From Chinchilla lanigera (taxonomy: Eukaryota > Chordata > Mammalia > Rodentia > Chinchillidae): DNA of 64,000 nucleotides. Shown in pieces: positions 48,401 through 55,134 of this stretch. The notes beneath the pieces were generated by a model. That model had not been told where the DNA came from and did no database searches. It saw only the letters and a program-made list of their open reading frames with translations. Where the stretch lies: positions 6,379,011 through 6,443,010 of the forward strand of contig NW_004955480.1 of assembly GCF_000276665.1 (NCBI RefSeq), in the 5' to 3' direction. The position numbers and the translations under genes were made by a program. Within the stretch, counting starts at the first letter, position 1, and every line of letters begins with the position of its first letter.

Positions 48401-51390
48401 AAAGGTATCATGTTTTACTCTCGTACTTTTACTCTTTAGTTGAAAAATATTTTCACCAACTTCCTCCCTAAGAACATAATGAGAAATTAGTAAACAGACT
48501 GGGTGTGAGGGCTAACACAAAACAACCCTCAAAGTCAGAGAAAGTTTACTGTATTAAGCATTTTATACCCACTTCATGTATTTAAATACACTCACTCGCC
48601 TGTACTTAGTCACACCTTGCCCAGTCTTATCAAGTATGCGCTCACTATTAAACACATACATTATTATCACTTAATACCCCAAAATATCAACTGTTATAAG
48701 CCACCAAAATTGATTACAAAACTGGTAACACAGGAAAAAGAGTAAGACATAAGAATATCAAAAATACACCTAGTGTACATGGAAAAGTATGACTATCTTT
48801 TTTACCCAAGGTAAATTAAGTGATTTAAAACTGCAATCACAAATCATCTATTAATAACCCGACATTAGAATTTCTGTTCAACAAAAGACACCCAAAGAGG
48901 GTGAAGCAATGAGACATCTAAAGCTGGAAGAAACCTATAATTCATAATACCCAAGGATTTTTCAGAATATACAGAAACTCAAAAAAATCAATTAAATTTT
49001 ATTTTCAAACAAAAACTTAATGAGAAAATGGCCAAAACACAGTAACAGGCATCATACAGAAATAATCATGCATGTGTATAACAGTGGTCCCATAAGATCA
49101 CAATGGAGCTGAAAGACTATTGTGTAGTGACAGCTGTGGTAACATCGAATAGCAATGCATTACTCATATTTGTGGGGCTGCTGATCTAGGTAAACTTAAA
49201 GCACTTGCCAGTTGATAAAAAGCACAACACACACAATTATGCACAGTACCAAACACTTGATAATAATAACCACCGATAAACTTTTTAAATAAATACATTA
49301 TCCAATAGCATAACCACATATTAAGAAAATTCATAATAACACAATTTTCAATAGCAAAGTAACTGGAAACAACTAGAGGGTCCCCTAACATTAGAAATAA
49401 TAAAATAGTAAATAAAACCCTAATAAACAAGAGAATAATTAATTCCAAATTCAAGATAATAGTCACCTATAAGGGGGAGGAATACAACAGGATGAGATGC
49501 AAGGTGGAGTGATAATGAACTATTTTTTAAGTTGCATGATTGCTACATGGGAATTATACTCAATAATATATAGTTCATAATAAAAAATTCAGGGGGCTGG
49601 GGATTTAGTTCAGCGGCACAGCGCCTGCCTGGCAAGTGCAAGATCCTGAGTTCAATTCCCGGTACCGGAAAAAAAAAAAAATTCAACTACTGAGAAGTTA
49701 ACAAAATCAACAAAATTGAAGAGATTTAGGAAACTATACATACCATTAACCACTGGACATTCATCATCTTTGGGATCCTGAAGCCGTGAAAGAGCCAGAA
49801 CAGCCTGTATTCTCACATTTGGAATCTTATCTTTTAATCTGATAAGCATGGCTTCATTAATTTTATCAAACAAATCATCATCAATCAGGGCATTTTCTGG
49901 CATACTTCCCAAAAGTTTGTTTATGAGCTGGCAGACTCTAAACCTGACTCCACTGCTGTTTGCTTCATGATGCTAAAAAATAAATAAATAAGAATCACAA
50001 ATTTTTCCCAGTAACATAAGGTGTCAAAATACTATCCCTTGAACTCTTCATACATATACTGAATATATTTTTATACAGTCTCAGTCTGAAAAAGAGTATT
50101 TGGTAAATTACAAAAACATATTAATCTTTGCAGGAATTCATCTAAAATAACTCATTTCGGATTTCAGAGCTAGCTTAAAGAGACATTAAAAGTTTAACGC
50201 TGAAGTTATTTTTAAAGCCCATCTTTCAATTTAATGACAGCTGAGATTTGCTATAAAATATACTCAGAGCTATTTCATCAACCACCAGACATTTCACTAA
50301 ATATACCCACTTTATGGGAAAACGTTCTACATCACTTGCCCAAAGTGCTATGTTTCATAATACCTTTAAAAGAAAAGTAAACAAATAATTTAAAATGCCA
50401 CCGTCTTCCTCTTCATTGTCTTCCACATTGGATTGGTGAAACGAAGTAACAAACTTTGCCGCAAATTCTACGACCCTCTCCACAGCTGACTCACGTTTAT
50501 AGACCACCATGGCATATTTAAGGCAACGGACGAACTCCTCGTGAAAAGCTGCTTTATCATCCGTCTGGAAGACAAAACAAACCTCATAAGCTACCCTAAT
50601 AAACTTACCCTAGTAAACTACCGTAATTCAGACAAACTAAAATCTCTATTTAGTGAACTCTCAATTATCGAAACTAGCTAAAGGGAGACAAGTCACACTT
50701 CTGGAAGTACAAAAGCACGAATTTCGACGGTGAGGACTCCTTCGCATGTTCCCGATGCCCTGGAACCCTCCATACGCGTGCAGTGTCAGCGGAATCAAAG
50801 TGTGCTCCTTCACCAGCAGCTCAAGAGCAACACTGCCTTCCTCGTTTGCACCAGGATGATTTATCTTCCCCAAATTCTGTCCCATCCCTCCCGCGGCTCC
50901 ACTCACACAGCATTTACACGAGTAGGAAAGGGCAGGCGCTAGGGACCGATCTGCTATCTGGCAATTGGATTCAGTGGAACCGCGGGGCAAGGACGGAGTA
51001 AAGCGAGGGTGGGTTTGCCGCGGGGGGCGGGACCGAGGGGAAACTCCGCGAACTGCGCGCTGCAGGATCCGCTCTAAGGCGCAACGCCCAGCTCGACGCG
51101 GACAGAGTGAACGGTCCACAGCGCCCAGGGCCGAAGCAGGACGGGAAAAACAGCCTGGACGAAGGCGTCCCTTCCTCGGGCGGGTCTCCCGATCGCCGCA
51201 AACCTCAGATCGCTGAGAAGCCGAGGTCCGAGGCCACCGGGCGCCCCCAGGGAAGGCTGGGGGCGGCGCCCGGGCCTACCGTGCCGTAGGTGCGGCTCAG
51301 CTTCACCACCAGCTTCGCCTGGTTCTGGTGCGGTTGCTGAGCCAGGCGAAAGGCCTCCTTGACCGGCAGCAGCCTCTTCTCCGCTCCCAT
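20964..51390 (-). CDS. NCAPG: NCAPG, condensin complex subunit 3 (CAP-G), 21 exons
   Basis: CAP-G is the HEAT-repeat subunit of condensin I. It pairs with NCAPH and helps compact chromosomes in mitosis. The CDS joins, in transcript order: 51280-51390, 50364-50564, 49744-49972, 48174-48319, 46505-46589, 44806-44998, 43549-43698, 42579-42719, 41398-41521, 40097-40186, 39600-39779, 37170-37280, 35557-35676, 30573-30797, 26998-27179, 26398-26572, 24588-24749, 24206-24344, 23598-23684, 21887-21956, 20964-21087. The sum is 3045 nt, 1014 residues plus stop, all GT-AG with consistent phases; human is 1015 by recall. Layout: HEAT-like helices over most of residues 1-480 and 550-890, a charged coiled-coil-like stretch at about 480-550, an acidic linker near 665-690, and a basic Cnd3 tail with an RRRR cluster. 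Close to human throughout, most diverged at 893-974. No disabling change seen. In other mammals the NCAPG-LCORL region is a body-size locus. Confidence 0.98.
21887..21956 (-). CDS. NCAPG: NCAPG exon 20
   Basis: Residues 951 (completed) to 973 plus two bases of 974. Basic, with [14 protein letters not shown], a likely nuclear-localisation or DNA-contact tail. Acceptor CTTTAAG, donor AG|GTGTGC. Confidence 0.94.
22363..22450 (-). repeat. Degraded B1-like SINE in NCAPG intron 19
   Basis: TTTTTTAAGTCAGGGTCTCA, then CCTCAGCCTCCTGAGTCAATGG and a CTATAAGCTTGCACCAC end. Old copy with much of the body lost. Confidence 0.7.
23598..23684 (-). CDS. NCAPG: NCAPG exon 19
   Basis: Residues 922 (completed) to 950 plus one base of 951. 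Carries the Thr930-Pro931 site in EVFMTPLK, a minimal CDK-type site equivalent to human Thr931 with the one-residue offset. Donor G|GTATGT. Confidence 0.94.
23760..23797. repeat. Inverted repeat (15-bp arms) in NCAPG intron 18
   Basis: Arm GCTTTTGTTTACAAA at 23760-23774 and arm TTTGTGAACAAAAGC at 23783-23797 are reverse complements with one mismatch, separated by 8 bases. The left arm contains TTGTTTAC, a forkhead-type motif. The flank (about 23735-24170) looks like an old DNA-transposon remnant, but I cannot name it. Confidence 0.7.
24206..24344 (-). CDS. NCAPG: NCAPG exon 18
   Basis: Residues 876-921 plus one base of 922. Starts [15 protein letters not shown], then a poorly conserved Ala/Thr/Ser-rich linker. 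The donor G|GTAATG is weaker than the others and was chosen because it keeps the frame into exon 19 (reading NEAEKNKEV across the join). Confidence 0.9.
24588..24749 (-). CDS. NCAPG: NCAPG exon 17
   Basis: Residues 822-875, phase 0. Contains [19 protein letters not shown] and [14 protein letters not shown]. Acceptor TTTCTAG, donor GAG|GTAAAG. Confidence 0.97.
26398..26572 (-). CDS. NCAPG: NCAPG exon 16
   Basis: Residues 763 (completed) to 821, ending in phase 0. Contains [14 protein letters not shown] and [16 protein letters not shown]. Donor CAG|GTGGAT. Confidence 0.97.
26646..26770 (-). repeat. Unnamed A-tailed retroposon fragment, copy 1
   Basis: On the minus strand a body of about 110 bp ends in an A-run (T-run at 26646-26660 here). 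The body is close to a second copy at 56431-56544: both contain ATACAGAGTTACAAACAAA-like and GAATTAACAATG-like strings. The terminal A-tail suggests the 3' end of a LINE. Family not recognised. Confidence 0.7.
26998..27179 (-). CDS. NCAPG: NCAPG exon 15
   Basis: Residues 703-762 plus two bases of 763. Contains [16 protein letters not shown] and [18 protein letters not shown]. Donor AG|GTAAGC. Confidence 0.97.
27690..27880 (+). repeat. MIR-like SINE relic in NCAPG intron 14
   Basis: CCCCATTTTATAGATGAGGAAAC followed by a TTAAAGATTCAAACC end is the MIR 3' core order. The sequence just upstream (27650-27780) is unusually CpG-rich for an intron. Confidence 0.65.
28042..28187 (-). repeat. B1-type SINE with internal duplication
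   Basis: GTTTTGTTTT tail, GAGACAGGGTCTCACTGGG, two CAGGCTGGCCT blocks, CAGTGCTGGGGTTACAGG. In NCAPG intron 14, same strand as the gene. Confidence 0.95.
29180..29770 (+). repeat. MaLR-like LTR relic in NCAPG intron 14
   Basis: CTTCCTGGCAGCCACGAGGTG, then a GC-richer middle and an AATAAACTTTCTCCTTTAAC ... TCAGGTACTGTGTCTCAACA end, the usual 3' layout of MaLR-class LTRs. Short open frames inside are not viral genes. Confidence 0.5.
30573..30797 (-). CDS. NCAPG: NCAPG exon 14
   Basis: Residues 628-702, phase 0. Begins [19 protein letters not shown], carries the acidic SDDEQE stretch and ends [10 protein letters not shown]. Donor GAG|GTAAGA. Confidence 0.97.
31098..31313 (+). repeat. Dimeric B1+ID SINE in NCAPG intron 13
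   Basis: B1-like left half (GGCAGATGCAGTGATGCATGCC to GCCAGCCTGGGCAAG), A-rich linker, ID-like right half (GACTGAGTATGTAGCTCAGG to GTCCAGTACCA). Antisense to NCAPG. Confidence 0.75.
33528..33640 (+). repeat. LTR 3' fragment, MLT-like
   Basis: TCTCCAGCTTACAGG, CTCTATAATCGTGTGAGCCA, ATTCCTCCAATAAATCC is the 3' part of a common mammalian LTR, including its AATAAA. A short TGTGTATG-rich tract follows. Confidence 0.55.
35557..35676 (-). CDS. NCAPG: NCAPG exon 13
   Basis: Residues 588-627, phase 0. Contains [18 protein letters not shown], a conserved HEAT motif of Cnd3-type proteins. Donor CAG|GTAGGG. Confidence 0.96.
36853..36962 (+). repeat. B1-type SINE in NCAPG intron 12
   Basis: GCCAGGTGTTGCGGTACAC to CAAGGCTAGCCTGGATCAC and an A-tail. 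Truncated at the 3' part. Confidence 0.9.
36963..37065 (+). repeat. MIR-like SINE relic
   Basis: AAGTACCAGGTCCTTTAGGTGC, then TTATTTAATCCTCATGATAT and a CATTTTCAG end, the MIR core order. It abuts the younger B1 and ends about 100 nt from exon 12. Confidence 0.65.
37170..37280 (-). CDS. NCAPG: NCAPG exon 12
   Basis: Residues 551-587, phase 0. Contains [18 protein letters not shown]. Acceptor CCCTTTAG, donor TTG|GTATGT. Confidence 0.96.
37943..38004. repeat. Two-copy 31-bp tandem repeat in NCAPG intron 11
   Basis: Unit AATTTTAAAA(CA/TG)CAACATGAACTCTTT-ACT occurs at 37943-37973 and 37974-38004, with three mismatches between the copies. Confidence 0.9.
39078..39310 (+). repeat. Dimeric B1+ID SINE in NCAPG intron 11
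   Basis: B1-like left half (CTAAGCACAACAGAATGTGCC to GAGACCATGTTTCAAAATC), A-rich linker with an extra partial ID tail (GGCAAGTATGAGGTCC to TTTCCGGTACC), then another ID-like start (GAGCTGGGGATGTATAG). A mosaic copy. Confidence 0.75.
39600..39779 (-). CDS. NCAPG: NCAPG exon 11 (charged helical segment)
   Basis: Residues 491-550, phase 0. Highly charged helix with regular hydrophobic spacing ([15 protein letters not shown], then [19 protein letters not shown]). It looks like a coiled coil between two HEAT blocks. Confidence 0.96.
40097..40186 (-). CDS. NCAPG: NCAPG exon 10
   Basis: Residues 461-490, phase 0 at both ends. Encodes [14 protein letters not shown] and the basic RKKEL end that leads into the coiled-coil-like segment. 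Confidence 0.96.
40895..41040 (+). repeat. MIR-like SINE relic in NCAPG intron 9
   Basis: ACCTAGCACCTTATGAACA, then TTATTTTACAGATAATTAAAAAC and GTATAAAGTCATGAAGTC, the MIR core and 3' order. Confidence 0.6.
41398..41521 (-). CDS. NCAPG: NCAPG exon 9
   Basis: Residues 419 (completed) to 460, ending in phase 0. Contains [14 protein letters not shown] followed by DDNKRTQI. Acceptor CTGTAG, donor ATT|GTAAGT. Confidence 0.96.
42413..42447. repeat. (CA)n microsatellite in NCAPG intron 8
   Basis: About 17 uninterrupted CA units. Its reverse complement gives a spurious Cys-Val reading frame on the minus strand. Confidence 0.98.
42579..42719 (-). CDS. NCAPG: NCAPG exon 8
   Basis: Residues 372 (completed) to 418 plus two bases of 419. 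Contains SIPVVNEEQ and [19 protein letters not shown]. Acceptor TGTTTTAG, donor AG|GTATGT. Confidence 0.96.
43549..43698 (-). CDS. NCAPG: NCAPG exon 7
   Basis: Residues 322 (completed) to 371 plus two bases of 372. Begins [11 protein letters not shown] and includes the acidic [10 protein letters not shown] segment. Donor AG|GTAACT. Confidence 0.96.
43892..44055 (+). repeat. B1-type SINE with internal duplication, near-consensus
   Basis: GCCGGGCATGGTAGTGCATGCC through GGCTACAAAGTGAGCTCAAG to GACCCTGTCTCAAAAAGAC and an A-rich AATAAATAAAT tail. The least diverged B1 in the window; useful as a reference for the family. In NCAPG intron 6, antisense. Confidence 0.96.
44806..44998 (-). CDS. NCAPG: NCAPG exon 6
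   Basis: Residues 258 (completed) to 321 plus two bases of 322. Contains [17 protein letters not shown] and [20 protein letters not shown]. Donor ACAG|GTACAT. Confidence 0.97.
45180..45720 (+). other. Possible LTR-like element in NCAPG intron 5
   Basis: Contains a TATAAATTA box at about 45530 in a GC-richer context, followed by pyrimidine-rich sequence. This resembles an LTR promoter layout, but I cannot match it to a named family and no clear terminal repeats were seen. Confidence 0.25.
46505..46589 (-). CDS. NCAPG: NCAPG exon 5
   Basis: Residues 230-257 plus one base of 258. Encodes [16 protein letters not shown], almost identical to human. Acceptor TTTTTAAG, donor G|GTAAGA. Confidence 0.97.
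47190..47307 (+). repeat. ID-type SINE nested in L1
   Basis: Full ID body with GATTTAGCTCAGCGG and GTTCCCGGTACCGG, an A-rich tail with CAACAACAA, and flanking direct repeats AAATCTTGGAAACA at about 47176-47189 and 47307-47320. The duplicated target lies in L1 sequence, so the L1 is older. Confidence 0.96.
47546..47699 (+). repeat. B1-type SINE nested in L1
   Basis: GCCAGGCATGGTGGCGCAC to GACCCTGTCTCAAAAAAAAT, with GGCTACAAAGTGAGTTCAAG (internal duplication). A short insertion (CATGATG) follows CACCTGC. Confidence 0.95.
48174..48319 (-). CDS. NCAPG: NCAPG exon 4
   Basis: Residues 181 (completed) to 229. Conserved [17 protein letters not shown] and GRTKDVKE blocks of a HEAT repeat. Donor CAG|GTAAGT. 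Confidence 0.97.
49592..49682 (+). repeat. ID-type SINE in NCAPG intron 3
   Basis: GGGGCTGGGGATTTAGTTCAG, CTGCCTGGCAAGTGC, ATTCCCGGTACCGG and an A-tail, with short flanking AAAAATTCA repeats. It inserted about 60 nt downstream of the exon 3 donor, antisense to the gene. Confidence 0.95.
49744..49972 (-). CDS. NCAPG: NCAPG exon 3
   Basis: Residues 105-180 plus the first base of 181. Includes GSMPEN and [11 protein letters not shown], a well conserved HEAT-region motif. Acceptor TTTTTTAG, donor G|GTATGT. Confidence 0.97.
50364..50564 (-). CDS. NCAPG: NCAPG exon 2
   Basis: Residues 38-104, phase 0 at both ends. Acceptor TTCCAG, donor AAG|GTATTA. The acidic run near residues 85-91 is one residue shorter than in human, which accounts for the total length of 1014. 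Confidence 0.97.
51280..51390 (-). CDS. NCAPG: NCAPG exon 1 (coding part)
   Basis: Residues 1-37. The ATG (51388-51390) has a strong Kozak context, G at -3 and G at +4. Contains the conserved [18 protein letters not shown] block. Ends in phase 0 at donor G|GTAGGC. Confidence 0.97.
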
Positions 51391-51497
51391 GGCGCGCGGA
51401 CAGGCACTGCGAACCTCCCCAAAGCCTACTTCCCCAGTCGCCTCAAAATCCCGGGAGACCGCCCTGGCTTCTGCAGGGCGTGGTTACCGCCAAAGCT

Positions 51498-51503
51498 TTC
51501 AAA
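51498..51503 (-). promoter_or_regulatory. CHR element with adjacent E2F/CDE-like site
   Basis: TTTGAA on the minus strand, 108 nt upstream of the NCAPG ATG. Just upstream on the same strand is TCGCGGG, five or six bases away, like a CDE/E2F half. This pairing is typical of genes repressed by DREAM in G0/G1 and activated by B-MYB/FOXM1 in G2/M, which fits NCAPG. Motif seen; function inferred. Confidence 0.6.
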
Positions 51504-51603
51504 CAACTCCCGCGAGAGAAGGAAATGCCGCGAGAACCTAGCGAAAGATAGGGAGCCCAAGGGGAAAGAGATGGGTCCGCCCCTATCCTGCCCGGTAGTC
51601 CGA

Positions 51604-51613
51604 GCGCATGCGC
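51604..51613. promoter_or_regulatory. Palindromic NRF1-type site
   Basis: GCGCATGCGC is a perfect palindrome matching the NRF1 core. It lies about 215 nt upstream of the NCAPG ATG, between the two divergent transcription units. Confidence 0.7.
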
Positions 51614-51637
51614 GCAAGCTGTGTCCAGCTGTTTCTT

Positions 51638-51644
51638 TTCCGGT
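51638..51644 (-). promoter_or_regulatory. ETS-type site
   Basis: ACCGGAA on the minus strand, facing NCAPG. With the plus-strand site at 51665 it forms a divergent ETS pair about 25 bp apart. Confidence 0.55.
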
Positions 51645-51664
51645 AGGAAGTGGCTTTGCTAAAA

Positions 51665-51672
51665 CCGGAAGT
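51665..51672 (+). promoter_or_regulatory. ETS-type site
   Basis: CCGGAAGT on the plus strand, a full GABPA-like core facing the DCAF16 side. Overlaps or lies close to the expected plus-strand start. Confidence 0.6.
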
Positions 51673-51689
51673 GAAGTCATCAAGGAGGC

Positions 51690-51781
51690 GCAACAGGACG
51701 TTCGGGACTGAGCTGGTGCTGGTATATGTGACATGGTGTTCCGCTGGCTGTGAGGCGAGAAAACAGAACGGATCCTTCCTG
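51690..51781 (+). other. Candidate first exon of the decayed DCAF16 transcript
   Basis: Downstream of the plus-strand ETS site, a good donor, CCTG|GTGAGA, occurs after 51781. If the promoter still fires, this could be a non-coding first exon spliced toward 58297. The start is unknown and the value given is only an estimate. Confidence 0.3.
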
Positions 51782-51981
51782 GTGAGAACAGGAAATCTGC
51801 TGAGAAGATCCCTGCTCCTGCGGAGGGGCGGGGGTCCCGAGAGGAAGGATACGGTTGGAGAGACGTGGACGAGGGAGAGAGGGCTATCAGGAGGCCTGGG
51901 CCCGAGCAGGGGACGTTTCGCAGTTCTGGGGCAGAAGGCCTTCGGCCCCGCCCTGTTGAAGGGCGGTCTGAGAACCGCTGC

Positions 51982-52917
51982 AGATAGAAGTGCAATTTAA
52001 TTTTGCTGCAGTTGGTTCTAAATATGCCGGCTCTGCAGGCCTGCTTTGCAAACGTGCATAAAGACACTGGAGTAAACAAAGACGAAAGCAGAGAATGGAA
52101 GGGTCTTCAGGGTCGTGGCAAAAATAAAGAAGACCAAGAACTAAATCTTAAAACGTTTTTTATAAAATATGAAATTCTCAGATAATAACGATCGTTGTTG
52201 AGGCTCAGCACATAGCCATCCAGAATCTGTCACGCTTAGGTATACATATTTGGCATATTTGGGGCAGACAGTTTTGAAAAACTGCACACAAGAGTTCCTG
52301 TGAAATGCTGTCCTTTCTTACAAGACATTTACACCTATGAAAACAATCTACATTAGTAAGGTGTCTATCAGGAAGAGGGATCCCAGACAGTTTTTATTGC
52401 TAGGAGTCTATCTGGGTGACCAAACAGCCTTTGTGCACCATACAGTTCCTCTGCTGACCCTTTCTTCTGTCACCACCCCCTGCTGCAGAATCCCCAAGGC
52501 CCTACTCCTTTCTATCTTTTGATATGGTATGTAAGTGTCTGTCATCTCGCTGCTCTAGTCTTGTGTACTTTTCTAAGTACACGAATGAATATGCTGTTTT
52601 CCCCTGTTAATGTCTTACATCAATTCGTAACCCACCCAAGGAGGAGGCTGGAGGGAAGCTGCTTTTCCTTCCCCAACCCGTCTGTACCCACCACCAGCTC
52701 AGCGTACAAGACTTTACAAAACTGACTGCACAATGTTGTCCTTTCAAACTACCTTCCCCCACCACAAGAAAATTGACTTTTCATATTTACTGTTAATTTT
52801 CACGACACAAATGTTTATACAGTAGCTATATGAATAAAGTTCTAAATGAATGGATTATACTGTTTTCACCATTATCTGAATAATCATAAGTGTAGCTGGC
52901 TTTTTGCAATCAATATG
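51982..52917. other. Unannotated sequence in the former DCAF16 intron
   Basis: No gene or repeat recognised. Confidence 0.4.
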
Positions 52918-52930
52918 GGTTTTGGGGTTT

Positions 52931-53020
52931 ATTTTTTTTTTTTACCGGTACCGGGAATCGAACTCACGACCTTGCGCTTGCCAGGCAGGCGCTGTGCCGC
53001 TGAGCTAAATCCCCAGCCCT
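52931..53020 (-). repeat. ID-type SINE, very young
   Basis: Reverse ID: T-run, ACCGGTACCGGGAATCGAAC, CTTGCCAGGCAGGCGC, TAAATCCCCAGCCC. Perfect 16-bp flanking repeats GGTTTTGGGGTTTATT at 52918-52933 and 53021-53036 show a recent insertion. Confidence 0.97.
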
Positions 53021-53047
53021 GGTTTTGGGGTTTATTCATACTGATAC

Positions 53048-53145
53048 GTAATGATAATTTATTCCTTGTCGGCGCTTATTTGCCAGACAACATTCCAAAC
53101 ACTTTGTTTAATCCTTACAACCCCTGGAAGGTAAGTTCAATATTT
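53048..53145 (+). repeat. MIR-like SINE relic
   Basis: GGCGCTTATTTGCCAGACA, TTCCAAACACTTTGTTTAATCC, TTACAACCCCTGGAAGG follow the MIR core order. Confidence 0.7.
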
Positions 53146-53147
53146 AT

Positions 53148-53318
53148 TTGGGGTTGTAATACTGGGGATTGGACTAAGGGCCTTCATACTAAGTTACAGC
53201 CTGTTTTTATTTTGAGATGGGGTCCCATTAAGTTGTCCAGGCTGGGTTCGAACTTGCTGTTAATTTATCTATCCAGAATGCTGAGATTACAGGTGGGTGC
53301 CACCACACCCTGCCTCAG
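53148..53318 (-). repeat. Dimeric ID+B1 SINE, reverse orientation
   Basis: ID-like part (TACTGGGGATTGGACTAAGG) followed by a diverged reverse B1 (TTTTGAGATGGGGTCCCATTA to GAGATTACAGGTGGGTGCC). This is the mirror image of the sense dimers elsewhere in the window. Confidence 0.65.
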
Positions 53319-55134
53319 TCTTTTCAGATCAACCAGTTGAGGTACATTTACAGGATTCTACTGGATAAATGTGCCATAATTTCTTGAATTGTGTAGGTGT
53401 TCAAATGCTTAAGTAATGGCTATGGTAGCATTTGGTTGCCTGTAGTTGTGGATTTAAAATGTCTGATTTCAGAAAAGACAAAAAAGGATTCAGATTAATC
53501 TACCATAGCAAAAGCATAAAAGCCTGAGAATGTATGTAGTAAACTGGTAACATTTATAATTTCACTATAAACTGGAATGCCTAGAAAGAGAAATATACAA
53601 AGGGCATTATTTTTAACCAAATATGCACAAAATATTTAGCATGTAATCAATCCATATAAATTGAAGTAATTTACATCTCTTTTTCCCCCCAAGTCTTGCA
53701 AAGCAGACATTATTTACACTAGCCACATTTCAAGTGTTCAGGGATACATGTAACTGGTAGTCACAGTATTGGACAGCACAGAACTATTCATAGTTTGAGA
53801 ACCTCCGAATAGACCATTTGTTTTTAATGTTGTCAACTGGTAAACTAAAAGAATAAACTAATATTTGGTGACCTATTTCTCATTTTGTGGGCTTTGCCGC
53901 TCCACTTTTTATGCCTTAGGCGCTTACTACCTCTGCTACCTTACAAAATTACAAATAGTATTTCTTTCCTATATTTTTTCAGCTGTCTCACCCACCAGTG
54001 AGAAACTTCATACTACTTTGTCAGTTGCTGAAGAATGAGGCCTCTGGCCACCAGAGGTCAGCCTAACCATATTTTTCTTAACTGTTGGAAGATGCTGGAT
54101 TAAATTTAAACATCTCGCTGCTATAAAATTTACATGATTCTTGACTTTTGTTTTTAATGCTGGGCAGTAGAAGAACAAATAATAGTGACTGTAGGGATAA
54201 ATTTTTTCATGTTCTTGGTAAACTTAGTTCAAGAAGTAATAAAAACTAAGGAATACATGTATTAGGGTTGTCAGTTTCCAAAACTTGAAAGTTGTCATTC
54301 TTTAAAGTTAAATTATACATCTAAGTATATAGAGCAAATGTGGTTAATTCAGTTTTGGTGTGGAAAATGACATGTGGAACGTAAAGAGAGAAAAACTGGA
54401 CTTACTGTTATGTCACATGTCTAGAATTTATGTGTGCCTTCAATAGTTTTTATTGTTGATTTTAAAAGTACAGTAACGCTTTTAAAGAATGGTTTGAGTA
54501 ACACCATAACTGAAATGTAATTTTGCCTCTGCAGCCTGGTTGAAATGAAAGCAATAAAAATATAAGAGGACAAAATAATTAAAAACCAACTCGTTCTCTT
54601 GACTCAGAAAAAATAAACTTTTCTGTGTGTGACAGAGGCTAGAATATTGTTTTTTGATTGAACTGTGTAATATTGAAAGCTAAATTTAAAAATAGTTACA
54701 TTCATGTCTCATGAAGTTATAAGCAATTTCCTTTGTTTTGCTGTTGTAGCATCGCCTTTGTTGATGTTACTTCAAAAATTGTTTCATTTGTCTTTGTGCA
54801 CCATATTATTAAATCATAAAATAGAATTTGGGACTACTTCTTTCTCTGGAATAAAACAGAATGTGGCTTAAAAATACTGTAGCTATTTACTTCGGGCCTT
54901 AATCATTCATGAATTTTTTTCAAATACACTTAAAGATCCGCCACTAGTACGTGCCAAACTTTGTACGAGGAACTAAAATCTATAAAAATAATGTGTGGGA
55001 AACAGAAAATACTCATTAGAAGAAATTTTCTGATCATAAACCATCCATAAAGCCACACAATTCAGCGTATTTGAAACTAGAGATGTAAATGAGATCTTAA
55101 TATTGTTTTTGCTTTTTTCATTTAGAGTTATGCC
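53319..55134. other. Unannotated sequence in the former DCAF16 intron
   Basis: AT-rich, no gene or repeat recognised. Confidence 0.4.

Larger units (their letters stand above)
50880..51980. promoter_or_regulatory. CpG island, bidirectional NCAPG / DCAF16 promoter
   Basis: CpG-dense, GC-rich block covering NCAPG exon 1, part of intron 1 and the upstream side. No TATA box is seen near the NCAPG start. It contains a palindromic NRF1-type site, two ETS-type sites and a CHR element (listed separately), a combination common in divergent housekeeping and cell-cycle promoters. In human, NCAPG and DCAF16 share a head-to-head arrangement, so the right half would drive plus-strand transcription. Limits are estimated by eye. 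Confidence 0.8.

Noticed and set aside
50661..51119. 152-codon open frame on the minus strand in NCAPG intron 1
   Set aside because: Arises from the CpG island; it is not between splice sites that fit the NCAPG frame and has no known homology.
51426..52079. 217-codon open frame on the minus strand upstream of the NCAPG start
   Set aside because: It lies in the GC-rich promoter, where stops are rare by composition. It has no recognised domain and runs across the divergent transcription start zone.
52846..53340. 164-codon plus-strand frame
   Set aside because: Made almost entirely of a reverse ID element, a MIR-like relic and a reverse B1.
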